From Marsupella aquatica (taxonomy: Eukaryota; Marchantiophyta): 64,000 nt of DNA. Made by a program: the position numbers and the translations under genes. Positions 32,904 through 44,767 of the stretch are shown here, one piece after another (position 1 is the stretch's first letter; every line of letters starts with the position of its first letter). Below the pieces are notes generated by a model. It was given only the letters and a program-made list of their open reading frames with translations. It ran no database searches and had not been told where the DNA came from. The stretch is taken from assembly GCA_973895155.1 (NCBI GenBank), contig OZ316895.1, positions 11,904,001-11,968,000 on the forward strand, given 5' to 3'.

Positions 32904-35900
32904 CTAGATATTGAGGCCGAGGCTGCTGTATGTGGGGAAAGAGTTCAAGGCCTTCACATAATGAAACTCAATCTGCAATTTCCGATAGATTGACATCTGA
33001 CAACTCTTTCCGCCTGTACATTTCTTCGCTTCGAGCTCCACCTCACGAAGTTGTATTGCGGCAAAAAATCCCTTGACGAATTGCCGACAGGCACCCTTTC
33101 CTCCGTATACAATTTCTCCATTGGAAACCTCAGCACCGTTCGTTTCACAAACAATTTCACCGGCTCCTGTTTCTACTTCCGCTTTGTCACCCTTCTCGCT
33201 GGAGACGGCAATCTCTGTAACTGCTGTTGGTGCCGCCGTCTGAACTTTCGAGTCCTTCGAGTCTTTCGACTCTTTCAAGTCTTTCGAGTCTTTCGAGTCC
33301 TTTGGTTTGACAGGAACGCTAGACAAAGTAGTAGTCTCATCGAAATGCAGTATGTATGCCTGACTACAGCCCTCGTATAGCCGCTCCCCTAACGTGTCGA
33401 TGATGTAGCAGCAATCTTCTTCCAATCTCAGAACAAAGAAGTGGTCGTTCCAGCTGACGATGTACATCGCTGGCCCACATCTTTCTATCGCATCCCAAAT
33501 TTCATCAAAAGTCATGGCCTCCTTCAGGAAGTCAAATTCTCCCAAATCCCCCACTCTCTCAGGCTGAAAGAACCCTACAAAAGACCTGTCCGATACAGCT
33601 TTCAGTGGTCGCACTTCTGCCTTCAGAACAGTGTCCAGATCAAAATGCCGGTCAGGGAACCGTTCCTTAAATTCCTCCACCTCACAAAGCTTCCTCCATT
33701 CGGTAGACCCATCGCGGATCAGAATGTCAAACTCAGCCTTGCTCGGCATGAGGCCGGGGTGGGTATTCAGCCAGTCGGCAATGACTGCGACAAGGGCAGT
33801 GCAAGCACTCTCGCCCGCTGCACTCTCGCTACGTTGGTCAAAGGAAGCGAAGAAGACATTCGCTGACAGTTTGAACTTCCCGTCTCTGCTGATAAATTCT
33901 TTGATTTCCCAGCTTCCCACGGTGAAAAGCTCGTCACCAAAATCCAAAACTTCGGTCGCATTTGAGGACGTTGCAGAGAGACCCTCTCCACTGTGGTATG
34001 ACTGCAGACAACAATTACAGAATCAGACACAAATGCCTTGCATATCTCCAACCACTGTAGTGCAAGTATTGAGATGCCCGAAATGTCCCTGTCTGACCAC
34101 ATCCCAATCCGACAAATGCACAGAGAAAGAGCAACAACGTTTGCCCAACACGACAATCATCTCTACATGACACTGTTGATATCGTAATGCACACCGCAGA
34201 GGCAAGGATAGCGGAAACGACGGAGAGCGAATTCCCAGTTCAGCCCACAAAATCACTAACTTCAGCATCACATCTAGCCTGACGTTATAATATGCATATT
34301 CGGCAAGGCCTGGATAGGGAGATCGCCAACATTCATGCACAAACAGCCTTTGTATCTCGCATACTTACGAGTAAGAGGCGTTTCTCATCCGAGCAGACAG
34401 CATCCGACTGTCGTCGATCCCAATCAATCTCATCACCACCTTCTTCACCGTAAGATTTGTTCAAGAGTGGCTCCCCTCTCGATCGAGGCGAAGACCCGAA
34501 AGGAATTTTCCTCTTCTTCCCCCACATCCACTTGTTGCGGAAAGACAACGGGCTCTGACGCGAGGACTCGATCTCCGGGGCAGTCGGCTCTTCAGAAACT
34601 GCAGTCTTCGGATAGGCTGCGGACGTGGCCCTACTGTGGACTGTCATCACCTGACTGTCCTCGGGAACGACATTTGAGTCCCTGTGGAAAGGAATTACTT
34701 CCTCGGCTACAAGATTTGCACCCGCGAGGGTTCCATAACTAATCGTTTTCTCGAGCAGGACCTCATGTCCGTCGTCAATGTAGTCCTCGACGTCAGAATC
34801 TAAGAGTGAGTCGGAATCGAAAGGATTGTCCGAACCACGTGAACTCCCTTCACTGTAAGGAGACTTCCCTCCACTGCGAGACGGGGACACCGTGCAGTCC
34901 AACTCGAGGGAAACCTTCTTTTTAGATTTTAACGTCAATACTTTAAGAGGGCTGCCTTTCTTTCCCGATGCCGTGACGATTGACTTTTCATCGTCGCTCT
35001 CCCACATCGGCTCGCCTATGCAGGCGATGGCTGGGGCCATCAGCCTGTGAACGCTCTCGAATCCCTCGAACGCTGTACGGAGTTCGATGAAGGCGATCGA
35101 CATCTGCAGTCACGAGGAGAAGCACGCATTTAGCCCCGACTTCTCACGGCGCAATTGCAACTGTGAAGGGAATTGTGAAGAGGTTGCGACGCAAATGGAG
35201 AAAGCAGAGTGTGCTCTTTGAAGTCAAGGAGCAAAACTGAGAAAAAAAAAGGATGTAGAACCCAGGAGAGACCAAATACAGCAGCACGCAGACGCTTACC
35301 TTCCCCTACATAGATATACCTAGAGGATTACTTCATCCACTAACGGACAAAGACTAATAGAGAGAAGTACCGGCGGAGCCGTAGCACTTGTGTGACATTT
35401 GGCCTTCTAAAAGAAAGCAAAGTGAAGGCGAAGTTCTGTGACAGGGAACTTACCAACAGAGTTGCGTCCATGTTCGATCCGCCAAAGTTGCAAGTAATAG
35501 GAAAGCTTCTCAAGTTCTCATCAGCTATGCCTTTGGCAGCATTGCCTGCAAATGAACCCAAGTCTACCGGAACTGTGCCGACGACGATAGGCTTCGCTCT
35601 GAGAGCACCAGACGTACGCTACATAACCAAACGAGCGCGATGGTCAATACACGGCTCAGAAGACAGAAACAACGTGCACACAATCGGAATCATTCGACCT
35701 TCAAGATAAAAACGCTGAGACGAAGCCCATATATACCTTGAAGACTGACACGGTGATGGGCCAAGTTTGGAAAGCTCCGTCTTTAGCCAAGCTGAAACCA
35801 CACATGTTCTCGAAGTTATGATCCCATTCTACAACTCCGTCACTCCCCAAAGCCACTGACCGGCTGTGAGGTCTCTTCATGACGAAGCGGGATCCGAGCG

Positions 35901-36060
35901 AGCCCCATGGACCTTTCCACTTGACGTTCGCGAAGAGCCTGATATTTTCCTCGCCGACTTCTTCCACCGAAAGACCCTCCAGGCTATGAAGCATGATGTT
36001 CACTTGGTATTTCTTGGTTCCTGTCGGTCGTATAGGCCACCTCATCACATTGAGGCCCAT
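32904..36060 (-). CDS. Plant C2-NT domain (EEIG1/EHBP1-type) protein, four exons
   Basis: Exons read on the minus strand: 36060-35737, 35618-35454, 35103-34369 and 34001-32904. All junctions are GT-AG and phase 0, giving 773 aa. Exon 1 and 2 carry the C2-NT domain (MRWPIRPTGTKKYQV, VKWKGPWGSLG, FKRTSGALRAKPIVVGTVPV). Exon 3 ends the domain (MSIAFIELRT) and is then Ser/acid-rich and probably disordered. Exon 4 holds the conserved plant C-terminal half (FISRDGKFKLSANVFFASF, AAGESACTALVAVIADW, YIVSWNDHFFVL, DTLGERLYEG), with a DSK-type repeat near residues 640-660. Arabidopsis relatives such as At5g04860 have similar length and order. C2-NT domains bind membranes or act as adaptors in animals; the plant role is poorly defined. 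The Met at 36060 fits family starts better than the in-frame Met at 36141. Confidence 0.9.
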
Positions 36061-38240
36061 GGTCGGAACACTCTCGATGATCAATGTGACTCCACTGTCA
36101 ACAACGCACCCTCGATAATTTGCACCCTTCCAACAACGCAATGTAAGGCAATGATCGCAGCTCCTATCTGGTCGGTCTCTCGTCCTCCAATCTGCGACTC
36201 GGTCCAGCCCGCCTACTTCTTAAAAGCATCCGAACAACTGAAAGTTACTGTCACTAAATTGCTCACCCCTCTTCACATGATAATGAATCACAGCTCTGGT
36301 GATTCTTGTTTCTTCTCTCCCTCAATCTTCCTGTCCCCCTGTCTCCTCACGCAGCTTCCATTCGAACCTCCCCTATTTTCAGTCGTGTTCTCCAGAAAAA
36401 CAAACTTCCTGTCCTAAACTCGTTCGCTCACACACGACCTGTAGGCAAAATCATCCTGCTTACTCGGTTGCAAGAATAAAATTCCGCTTCTTGCGTTCCC
36501 ACGAGCCTCTACCTTGAAAAGCTCTCTAATCCTCCTCTTCTCCCTCCGTCACGATTCCATCGTTCATTTCCCTCCTATTGTCACACGCTCGCTGCTGTTG
36601 TTGTATCTTCATCAATCATATTCCGTACGGGAGATAAAATTACCCAGAGTGTATCTCCCACGGCTTCTTCACACTCGTCACTTCCCTTACTTCCTTGTTT
36701 CGCTCCTTCGCTCTCGCACGTGGAGCTCACCAACGACCCTGTCTCCGTCTCTCGAAAGAGTTCCACCACCTCTACTTCTCTCTCCTCCTCACGAGTCTCA
36801 CCTCTGCCTGCCGCTCTCACACCGTTCTGTCGATCGTCTAGTTGGTGGCGTACCCCACCACAACTGTTGCATCAGTCCACAATACTCCCCGCAGGAAAAC
36901 TTCGGCAACAAATGTAAGCTCGGGTCTGCTTCCTCCGTCTTGTCTCTTTCTCTGACCACTTCGCTCTTGCCTATGCCCTCTCTTTCTCCCTCCTCTCTCG
37001 TCGAAGCAACGGCTACGTCTCCTACCTCTCGTCTCTTTCGCACTACCCGACCTCTCCTCTCCTAATACACTACTCTCTTTCGACCCACTCGCCTATCTCT
37101 CCGCGAGCGGCACTCGAGTAAGGTATGTCTGCTGCTGCTGCTGCGTCTCTTCGAGTACGGCATATGTTTTGTCGAACTGCGGTTGTTGTTGTTGTGGAGA
37201 AAACCTTTTCCTCGTCACTCCACATTACAGTTCTGCCTCGCTCCTCTCGCAGCACACGCGATGCTCCGGTTCGTTCTTTGTTCGCATTTCCGCGTCTCGC
37301 TAGCACCGCTCGTCCCAACCCCACGCCTCCGCTTCCCACGTTTGTCCGCCCCACCAATTGCCTCTCTCGACCTTGTCTGCACCGCGTTAATTAGGACTCT
37401 ATAGTAGTCTATACCCATGCCCCGCCTTCCCCCTACAATCACCGGATACCCTCTTTCGCTCTTCTTTTCTGGCCTCTCCCTCTATGCCAGGATGAAGCTA
37501 TGCGGATCTCCCGGGAAGTCTCGCTCGATCCCTACCACTGTCCTACCCTTCACTACTTGTTCGTTGCGGGTGGGCTCCGCCGCTTCCCCTAAAAAGCCGT
37601 GGGCTCACTCGCTCGCCCCTCTCTCTCTCTCTCGCTCTCTCCGTCGCTGCACACCTTTTCAACGCGGATTTCTCATTCCATCTACAGTGCAGCTACCACA
37701 CCTCTGTCCCTTCCCCTTTCCGTCTCCGGCTCTCTCTCTCTACTTGCCTACCCGTTGTCTTTGCGCTGGCTCGCTCGTCACTCTCTCAACACACCACTCC
37801 GTCCATGTCAAGTCATGTCAACACAACACGCACCTTCGATCAAACCCTCGAGACAAAATTCGCATCACCAAACCTTCTTTCCTCGTTTCGGTCCTACTCT
37901 TCTCCGGCTTTCTTCTCCCACCTCCTCACTCGCATTCAACTCCTTCCTCGAGACGACGATCGGACAACCGACACAGCGCTCCTCGTCGCATTCCGTGATT
38001 CCACCAAAGCACATTACCAACTCACTTCATTCCGTTCCGCTCCGCTCCGCTCCATTCCGTGTAGTCCAGTCTAGTCTAGTCGAGACGAGACGAGTGGAGT
38101 GGAGTCTAGGGTAGACGACGATGATTGATGGATGAGCCGGTGTGAGAAACGAAGCAACGAAGAAACACATAGAAAACAACAAGGAACACCGCACAAAGCA
38201 CAAAGCACAAAGCAACAACGATATACTGTAAGAGGAGGGA
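36061..38240 (-). promoter_or_regulatory. Upstream region of the C2-NT gene, strongly purine-rich on the sense strand
   Basis: About 2 kb of CT-rich plus-strand sequence (GA-rich for the gene) with CTCTCTCTCTCTCGC-type tracts, TCTCC and GCTGCTGCTG runs. Many long frames here are compositional artefacts rich in Ser, Leu, Pro and Arg, or in Glu and Arg on the other strand. Its position directly 5' of an intact gene suggests 5' UTR and promoter. The same composition occurs upstream of the RLP gene. Confidence 0.45.
38033..38112. repeat. Period-5 array that changes motif along its length
   Basis: Read in steps of five, the motif drifts from TCCGC (four to five copies) through CTAGT to CGAGA and GGAGT. 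The pentanucleotide period is kept over about 75 bp. The array lies at the outer border of the pyrimidine-rich block. Confidence 0.7.
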
Positions 38241-38529
38241 AATTGTTATGCTCGCGACCTACGCAGCGGAAATTATTACTTTACTAGTTGAGCGCGTGCT
38301 CGTCTACCCGGAACAATTGGACAAAGGTCACCCCGTGAGTTTCGAGCCTTTGACTTGTCGCGCGTCCCGAGGCTAAATATAATAATAACAGGAAGCATAT
38401 GGCAGGCAGAATGCTAATAAGTAGGTGTAACTCATGGAAGAAAGACATCTCAAGAAACAAAGAATGGTAGATGCATCATATCATATATCTTTTCAATTAT
38501 ATTTCATTCTATGTTTATTTATATCTTTT

Positions 38530-39030
38530 ACTAGCCTTATGCTAATGCGTTGCATAGAAGATGTTGAGGTGATAAAAAGATTTTAATGAGAAAGATATCA
38601 AGGTGAAAAAAGATATCATGACAGAAATACATGTTGAGACAAGCAAAAGATGTAAAGATGAAAAAAAATGTGGAAGAGGTAAAAAAATATCCAGGTGAGA
38701 GAAAAATGTTGTGATGAGATACACATGTCAAGGTGAAACAAAGGTAAAAAGATTGAGATGAGAAAATATGGTAAGATGAGAAAGAAATATAAATATGTAT
38801 AGGAGAGAAAAATGGTTGTGTTGAAATAAAGATATCAATGTGAGAAAAAAATGACTAGATGAAAAAAAGATGTCAAGGTAAAATAAACAAAGCATAGTTA
38901 TTGTGATGGTGTTCAATAACCCGTGCTTATAAATTGGAAACGTGAAATTAGGATCACTGTATCATAGAGTCCAAGCACAACCAAGTGATAAGAAAATATC
39001 AAAAATAATTTTTTAATGAAGGGTTACAAT
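38530..39030 (-). mobile_element. Helitron-like 3' region with internal minisatellite (locus H3)
   Basis: Read on the minus strand: TTATCACTTGGTTGTGCTTG, later GTTATTGAACACCATCAC, then about 15 degenerate units of the CTTGACATCTTTTT type. It ends TTCTATGCAACGCATTAGCA, then TAAGGCTAGT near 38529-38533. CTAG before a T is the canonical Helitron 3' end, and ATGC...GCAT can form a short stem just before it. Confidence 0.55.
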
Positions 39031-40899
39031 TGGTTGACACTTTCTATTGAGTTGGTAAAGAGAAGTCTCTTTGACTCTAGAGCATTGATAGAGGCCCCAC
39101 ATTTCCTTTGTCCTGTTGGATCTCTTCTTGCTTGGTCACTGTGCACTATATTTTCATTCAAACTAAATTAAATAAAAATTATTATTACTTCTCTTTTGTT
39201 AGATTCTTTTATGTTTCTCATTTGGAGTGCACTTCAAATTTGAATGACAACCACTCTATAAAAACGCACAACCTTGCATTATAGCTTCTGATATATACCT
39301 ATCAATCTACTAGCTGAGCACGGATACATAGCACACAAGTTGCAAAAGCAAAAGTTGTTACACCAAAAATGTAATTGTGAAAATGATGTCAAGTATGCAC
39401 ACACACAAAATTATGCTAAGATGATATTAACAAATTAATGACATTGTGCAAAAGATTGCTAGTCTATAAGCAAAACATTTGTATTCAAAAAACAGCTTCT
39501 CCTCTATTTCCCTAAAGGAGGAAACCCCACCATACAATAGGCAAAAGAACACAAGTATAGCCTTTTAAAAACAAATCAATGACAGATCCCCAAAAATTGT
39601 GTCCCCCCCTCCCTAAAAAAACTGGAGATAATAACTACCTGTGGTTATCCATATTTTTCTCCCCATATATAGCAGTCATGCCCATAGATTGAGAGTACAT
39701 TGTGCCTATAATTATAGCTTGCATTTCTTGTGCCACTTTGTTGGATGTGTTCACTACACTATATCACTCTATTAGACCTTTTCATGTACATTGTACTCCA
39801 TTTATTTTAGGCATGAATTACTATAGGCCATAGCCTTCCCAATTTTACATAATCTCATTGCCCAACAAACTGAGATTAAGGCAAAACAAGGCAAGACAGT
39901 TAGGAAATAAGACAAGTCAAGAATATTGCCTGCATCATTTTTTTAATTTTAAAAACAAAGTCTACGCTGAAAATCAGTACTTATACAGGATGCCTTGAAA
40001 TATTCTTAAAATTTATTTACATGGCAAAATTCTAGGGTTTTACAAGTACCTCAAACATATTTTGTTAGTTCAGCCCAAAACTTTGTATTAGTTATTGAAA
40101 GATTTGAGAGGATCCTATGTATATGCAAAATCATTGCATAAATTAGCTTACCACTGGCCCCTACTGAAGTTGTTAGAGCATAAGTTCCTAATGCCAAATT
40201 TGGCCCCAATGGATCCACCTCTAAAATATGTTTGAGCATGGATCCTTTTCCTTTCACTTGCATTTTGCCATCTATCTATCAAAGTCATAAGCAAAGTTCC
40301 TATTTGTTGCTAAACGTCATATTTGAAGCTCCAATGTAATAATAGTATTAACTAGAGGGCAGAGAATATGCTACGTAGGTGGAAGTCATGATAGGAAGCA
40401 TGTCCAAAACAACAGAAAGGCATACGCATCATTTTTTATTTTGGTTTTTGGTTTTTTTGGAGAAGCGATGACACGCAAAGTTGATTAAGAGCCACCGCAG
40501 CAAAAACCAGTGGGAAAAGAAAACGACAAGCCCAAAGGGCAAGAGCACACGACAGCAATCATAGGGACCAGAGCGCAGGTCACACAAGGCAGCAACGAGG
40601 CAACATTAAAAGCCCTGGCTTCAAAACACTGACTAAATGACCTTGGTATGTGAATGAAACGAGATCAACCATCTGGTCACAGAAAGGCCGTGAGTCGAGT
40701 ACCTAATTTGTTTGATGAGAGTTATACTTTTGTCTCTTTGGATCTAGGGATATCTAGCATAGTCCTAAATTGCCCATGATCAAGAGTATGGTCTGGAGGA
40801 CAATGTTTTTCAGAGCTAAATTGACATTCTCCTTTGTTGTGGTGCTTGCCATAATGATGCATACGCCTTTCTATAACCACTCCTCCATACTCCATCCTT
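39031..40899. other. Intergenic with one further Helitron-type end
   Basis: At about 39309-39340 the minus strand reads TGTGCTATGTATCCGTGCTC then AGCTAGT, resembling a plant Helitron 3' end, but no minisatellite precedes it. The rest is AT-rich with no supported gene. A more GC-rich patch at 40470-40640 has no recognised family. Confidence 0.4.
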
Positions 40900-41042
40900 G
40901 TGCCCAAAGAGGCATGGCTGTGTGATAGCTCACTTGAGTAATGACTCATAGGTCTTGGGTTCAAAAGTTGTGATTGGCTGATCCCTTTTTGTGGGGTTTC
41001 ACAGATTTTTCCTTAATTAAAAATAAATAAATAAATTTTAAA
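40900..41042 (+). mobile_element. tRNA-derived SINE, 143 bp
   Basis: The head contains a tRNA-like A box (GATAGCTCACTTGAGTAATG) and B box (GGGTTCAAAAG) about 30 bp apart. A unique segment and an A/T tail with AAATAAATAAATAAAT follow. Direct repeats ATACTCCATCCTT (40887-40899) and ATACTCCAACCTT (41043-41055) match 12 of 13 and flank it. The tRNA part lacks a proper acceptor stem and has a degenerate B box, so it is not a functional tRNA gene. Retroposition by a partner LINE is inferred from the family type. Confidence 0.75.
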
Positions 41043-41055
41043 ATACTCCAACCTT

Positions 41056-41915
41056 ATCTGTAATTCTCATGCCAATAAGAGAATACCTTCTAATTCTCAT
41101 TCTAGACTCATACATCAGGAATCCTTACAAGAAAAGTATGAGTTCTCGATGTAGATGTGTCAGTCGTGTTGAAGTGATCAGTGAGAGTTCTACCTAAGCA
41201 CCGGGTTTTTTTTTTGGCACATCATATTTTTTCGGTCATCATATTGTATCATTATATAATTGTTTCACCTACAGTCTATTTTGTATTCATCTATATCTTC
41301 TATTCTATATTTATGTATCTACTAGTAATGCGGTCAGCAAGATTGACCAGATTTTGATTTCCATTGCCGGACACATGTGTTTTCTGAACATGTTTTGTCC
41401 CATTATTGTAGAACTATATGTATTTGTTAGAAGGAAACTAATTGTCTTAACCCACTTTAATGGCTTAGAACTGAGAAATTAAGTGGGGTAATAAATTATG
41501 AGGTATATAATACCGAGCAACATCATACCTAAAGAACAAAGTAGATATTATTGCGGACAACAATACACAAGCCCTTAAACAAGATCTTGACCGGAGACGG
41601 AATTTGGACCAAATTCCACTTGCCCGTTGGACACACCGACCGATCAATAGAGAAAATCTTGTTGTTGTTGGGTGTGTTAACGCTATTCACATCTTGGAAT
41701 AGTTCTTTTGTCTTGTGTATTATATTAAGAGATTTTTTTCAACATTAGTGAATGTTAACGGTGAAGGACGAACATACTAAGAAGATTTTCTATCTCGATT
41801 TGTCGAGAAAGTTGGACCAGCCAGGATTTTAGGGTATCCAACCTATAATAACTGACTAATGGTAAATTACATTGTTTGTGTAATTGTAAATGTCATAACT
41901 ATTTAACTGTGATCT
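41056..41915. other. Intergenic, possible Helitron-type end
   Basis: Near 41321-41340 the minus strand reads TTGCTGACCGCATTACTAGT, compatible with a Helitron 3' end but without a clear stem. No gene is supported. Confidence 0.3.
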
Positions 41916-42200
41916 CCTGAATAGAAATTCAAAGCCCCCATGGACCACATTTCCCAAAATTTGAATTTAATTGTAATAACTTGATATTCATAAACCCAAA
42001 TATTTTTTAGTTTTGGGGATATGCTAGAGGAGTAGATAAGCTGCAATTCCATTAAAGTGAGCAAAATTTTGGCAGTTTTGGTGGAGTTTTTCATCATCAA
42101 GTGCAAAGAGGTAAATTCATTTAGATTAATTTCATTGTCTCAATATAAAATATATGGACTTGTGTCTTTTTAAATATTCTCCTTCTCTAGTTGCAGTATA
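41916..42200 (+). repeat. Dispersed repeat family R23, copy 3
   Basis: It shares with the other copies CATGGACCACATTTCCCAAA, TTGAATTTAATTGTAATAAC, GGGGATATGCTAGAGGAGTA, AAGAGGTAAATTC and TTAGATTAATTTCATTGTCT. Non-coding. Confidence 0.55.
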
Positions 42201-43690
42201 AGTTCAAAACTAATATTATGTTTGGGCTCGTATCATCAAGTCATGGGCCCATATTTCCATGGACCACCACCATGTGGTCCACTGTAGCACAATCCTTCAG
42301 TCTTTCTAAGCAGTCTTGCACACTAATAAGTACATGATTACATATCACCAATATAAAACAGTGATTTGTTGTTAATCTCCTTTAAAATTATTGAAATGTT
42401 TTACTAAACAAATCCATGTATGATTCTGATAATATAACTTGGTTTTTATACTATATAACTTGGTTTTCATTACATATTTATAAAATTTTGAATTTTCATA
42501 TATGTATTTTAGCATAGAGATTCAAAAATGTATTATGTAGAATGAATTGAAAACCAGATTATCAATACAATTGAAAATAAACAGGATTTCTTAATCAAAC
42601 ATTTTATTAATCAACATGAGATTAATATTAAATAATTTTTAGAGTACTTTTAAAGATTTGTAGTTGCAGCCATATTATAGTGTGTGAGGGGTATTTAGGC
42701 ACAGAGACTAACTAAATTATGATACTAATTATGGTAAAGGGTGTAGTGAAGAGAGTTTTCCCCCTCCAATTCCCAACGAATTAAAAACTGTGGTGTGATT
42801 TAGGGGAGATTGACAAGAACTCTGCTGGTATCTTTTTTTTTCTATCTCAAATCCATGCTTACTTAGTCATTCAAATGCAGAAAGAAGCCATGAATTTGCA
42901 AAAGTTTCCTTCACATAAAGTTTAGGGCACAATTTGAGAATACCAATAAAAAACCACTAGCTATCATATTCACCTGCTACTTTTTGACTGATGTGACCAA
43001 GATCTTCCATCAAAAACTTGCTCTGCCTCTTTGGCCTTCTATTGAGTATCTTGCATTTGGGGGTAATGAACCTATGGTTGGTCATTCTCTCCTAAATTTG
43101 GACTTTCTTTGGTCTTGTAAGGGAGGGCTTTACAAGAACTGGGGATACAAAATCACTAATCAATCATTGCAAATATGAGGTTCATAGCATACACTAGATT
43201 TAAATTGCCTGAGCAACAATATATCAAGTATGGGGAAAATGATTGCTGGATATGTACATGACTGCTTTTTTTGTAAGTCTCTTCTATCAATGAAGAAATG
43301 CACTTGAATTAAAACAAAAGAAAGACATAATTTGAACTTGACAATGAAACCTTCATAAATTCTAGGTTTAACAGGTTTCTCCAGAACTGTGACGCTGTGC
43401 ATGGGGCAAGATGAAACATTATTTTAGAGGTTTACATAAAATATTTTGTTCGAGGATAGGCTGGCCAGTCAAAGGAACTAAAAAAGTCTTTACATTGAAT
43501 GGATGCTCAAATGGACCACAATGTTTGATGCACAGACTGAGAGGGAACAGGCAATTTTTAACACACAAACATTCATTGGGCATTAAGGCAAAGAAAATAT
43601 TTTGGAGTAAAGATGTGACATTTTAGGACTCAGCAAACCAGAATATTGTTGTGTTTACTAAAACAAATACCTAAGGAGAAAAGGTTTTAT
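42201..43690. other. Intergenic, no gene supported
   Basis: AT-rich. A 20-bp near-duplication of ATATAACTTGGTTTT lies near 42432-42470. Open frames of 60-80 codons have no motifs. Confidence 0.35.
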
Positions 43691-43895
43691 CAACAAATAA
43701 TTTTGTAAAGAAGACAAACAAAGAATACAGAATTAGAAGCCTTGATACATCTTACATGCCCATACACATCGCTACACAACATACATTGCATGTCACACAC
43801 ATTTAAACATAAACACAAACAAACATAAGAGAATGAGATACAAGTAAAAGGCATGTGCACACATGTCAAAAACCCACAATCTCCCCCTAGTTTGG
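43691..43895 (-). mobile_element. Possible 3' end of a reversed LTR retrotransposon (PPT plus LTR start)
   Basis: On the minus strand AACTAGGGGGAGATTGTGGG resembles the copia polypurine tract (GGGGGAGATTGT) that immediately precedes a 3' LTR. If so, the LTR starts at about 43880 and runs toward lower coordinates; its end was not found. No RNase H coding remnant was recognised beside it. Confidence 0.4.
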
Positions 43896-44767
43896 AGTAA
43901 GGTCCCCTAACTGTAGCTAGTCATGAGTTCCACAAGGTTGATATACACCTTTTTAAAAGTCTTCATATGTGTGCTATCTGAATATTCTAGGGCTTTGATA
44001 CATTTGGAGGGATAGACTGTCTAGGTTATTGCTTTGTAATGGCTTGAGGGCCTCAAATTTTAATGTTGAGCCGTCAAGCATGAGCTCTTACAACTTTGGA
44101 GTGGTCGGCCAGGTTGCGTGAATATGAACATGGATTCCTTCAGTGCAAGATGCATTGGGCTTGACATAATTATGTGTGCGATTGGATCAGGCATGGATCA
44201 ATTGTGTAAGCCCTAGAAACTGCAAAACAAGCAATTGTGGATTTGAAAACATAGAGCATCTATTCTACAGCTGAAATGAAGTTAATTTGAGGTAGCAGGC
44301 GATTAAGGTGCTCCTCAGATGAAACCACTACACTTATTTACCTCAGTCACTAAATATGTCATATTTTGATGTGCACTTATTGGGACCCCGGCCAGTTCCG
44401 CCTTAAATTATATTACATGTCTTCTACTATAATATCCCATCCCGTTCATTTTAGTCCTTTGTCCCATTACAAAATCACACTTGGCAGGATTGATCTGTGG
44501 CCGTTTGATCATGTCATCACTTTTTCCTGACCTTTGATCAGGAAAAGCCTGGATCACCTTGCTGTGTACTCATGTGTGCCCCAACGTGCCCTAGGTGGCA
44601 AAGACAAATCCTTACTCCCCCATTTGGCTTGCCCTGGCCCAGGCAAGTAAAGGCCACACCTGGCTTGCTTCATTCCTTTCTGCACACCTTTCTGCTTGGT
44701 ACACTCAGTACTTTTGTCTCAATGGTGAGGGTACAACATCACCGGATATTAAATTTACAATGAGTTA
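43896..44767. other. Intergenic, no gene supported
   Basis: It contains a reversed CAGGG-family head (GTCATATTTTGATGTGCAC near 44355) without the rest of the element. No coding region was seen. Confidence 0.35.

Noticed and set aside
35866-36417. 183-codon plus-strand ORF
   Set aside because: It is antisense to exon 1 of the C2-NT gene, whose frame, splice sites and family match are clear.
36514-37998. Several long plus-strand frames of up to 193 codons
   Set aside because: They are rich in Ser, Leu, Pro and Arg because of CT-rich composition, overlap each other in different frames and show no domain. They lie in the probable promoter or 5' UTR of the minus-strand C2-NT gene.
40722-40964. 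80-codon minus-strand ORF
   Set aside because: It runs through the tRNA-derived SINE head and its flank, so it is a chance frame.
40912-40975. Functional tRNA gene
   Set aside because: The acceptor stem does not pair, the B box is degenerate, and the sequence is embedded in a SINE with target duplications.
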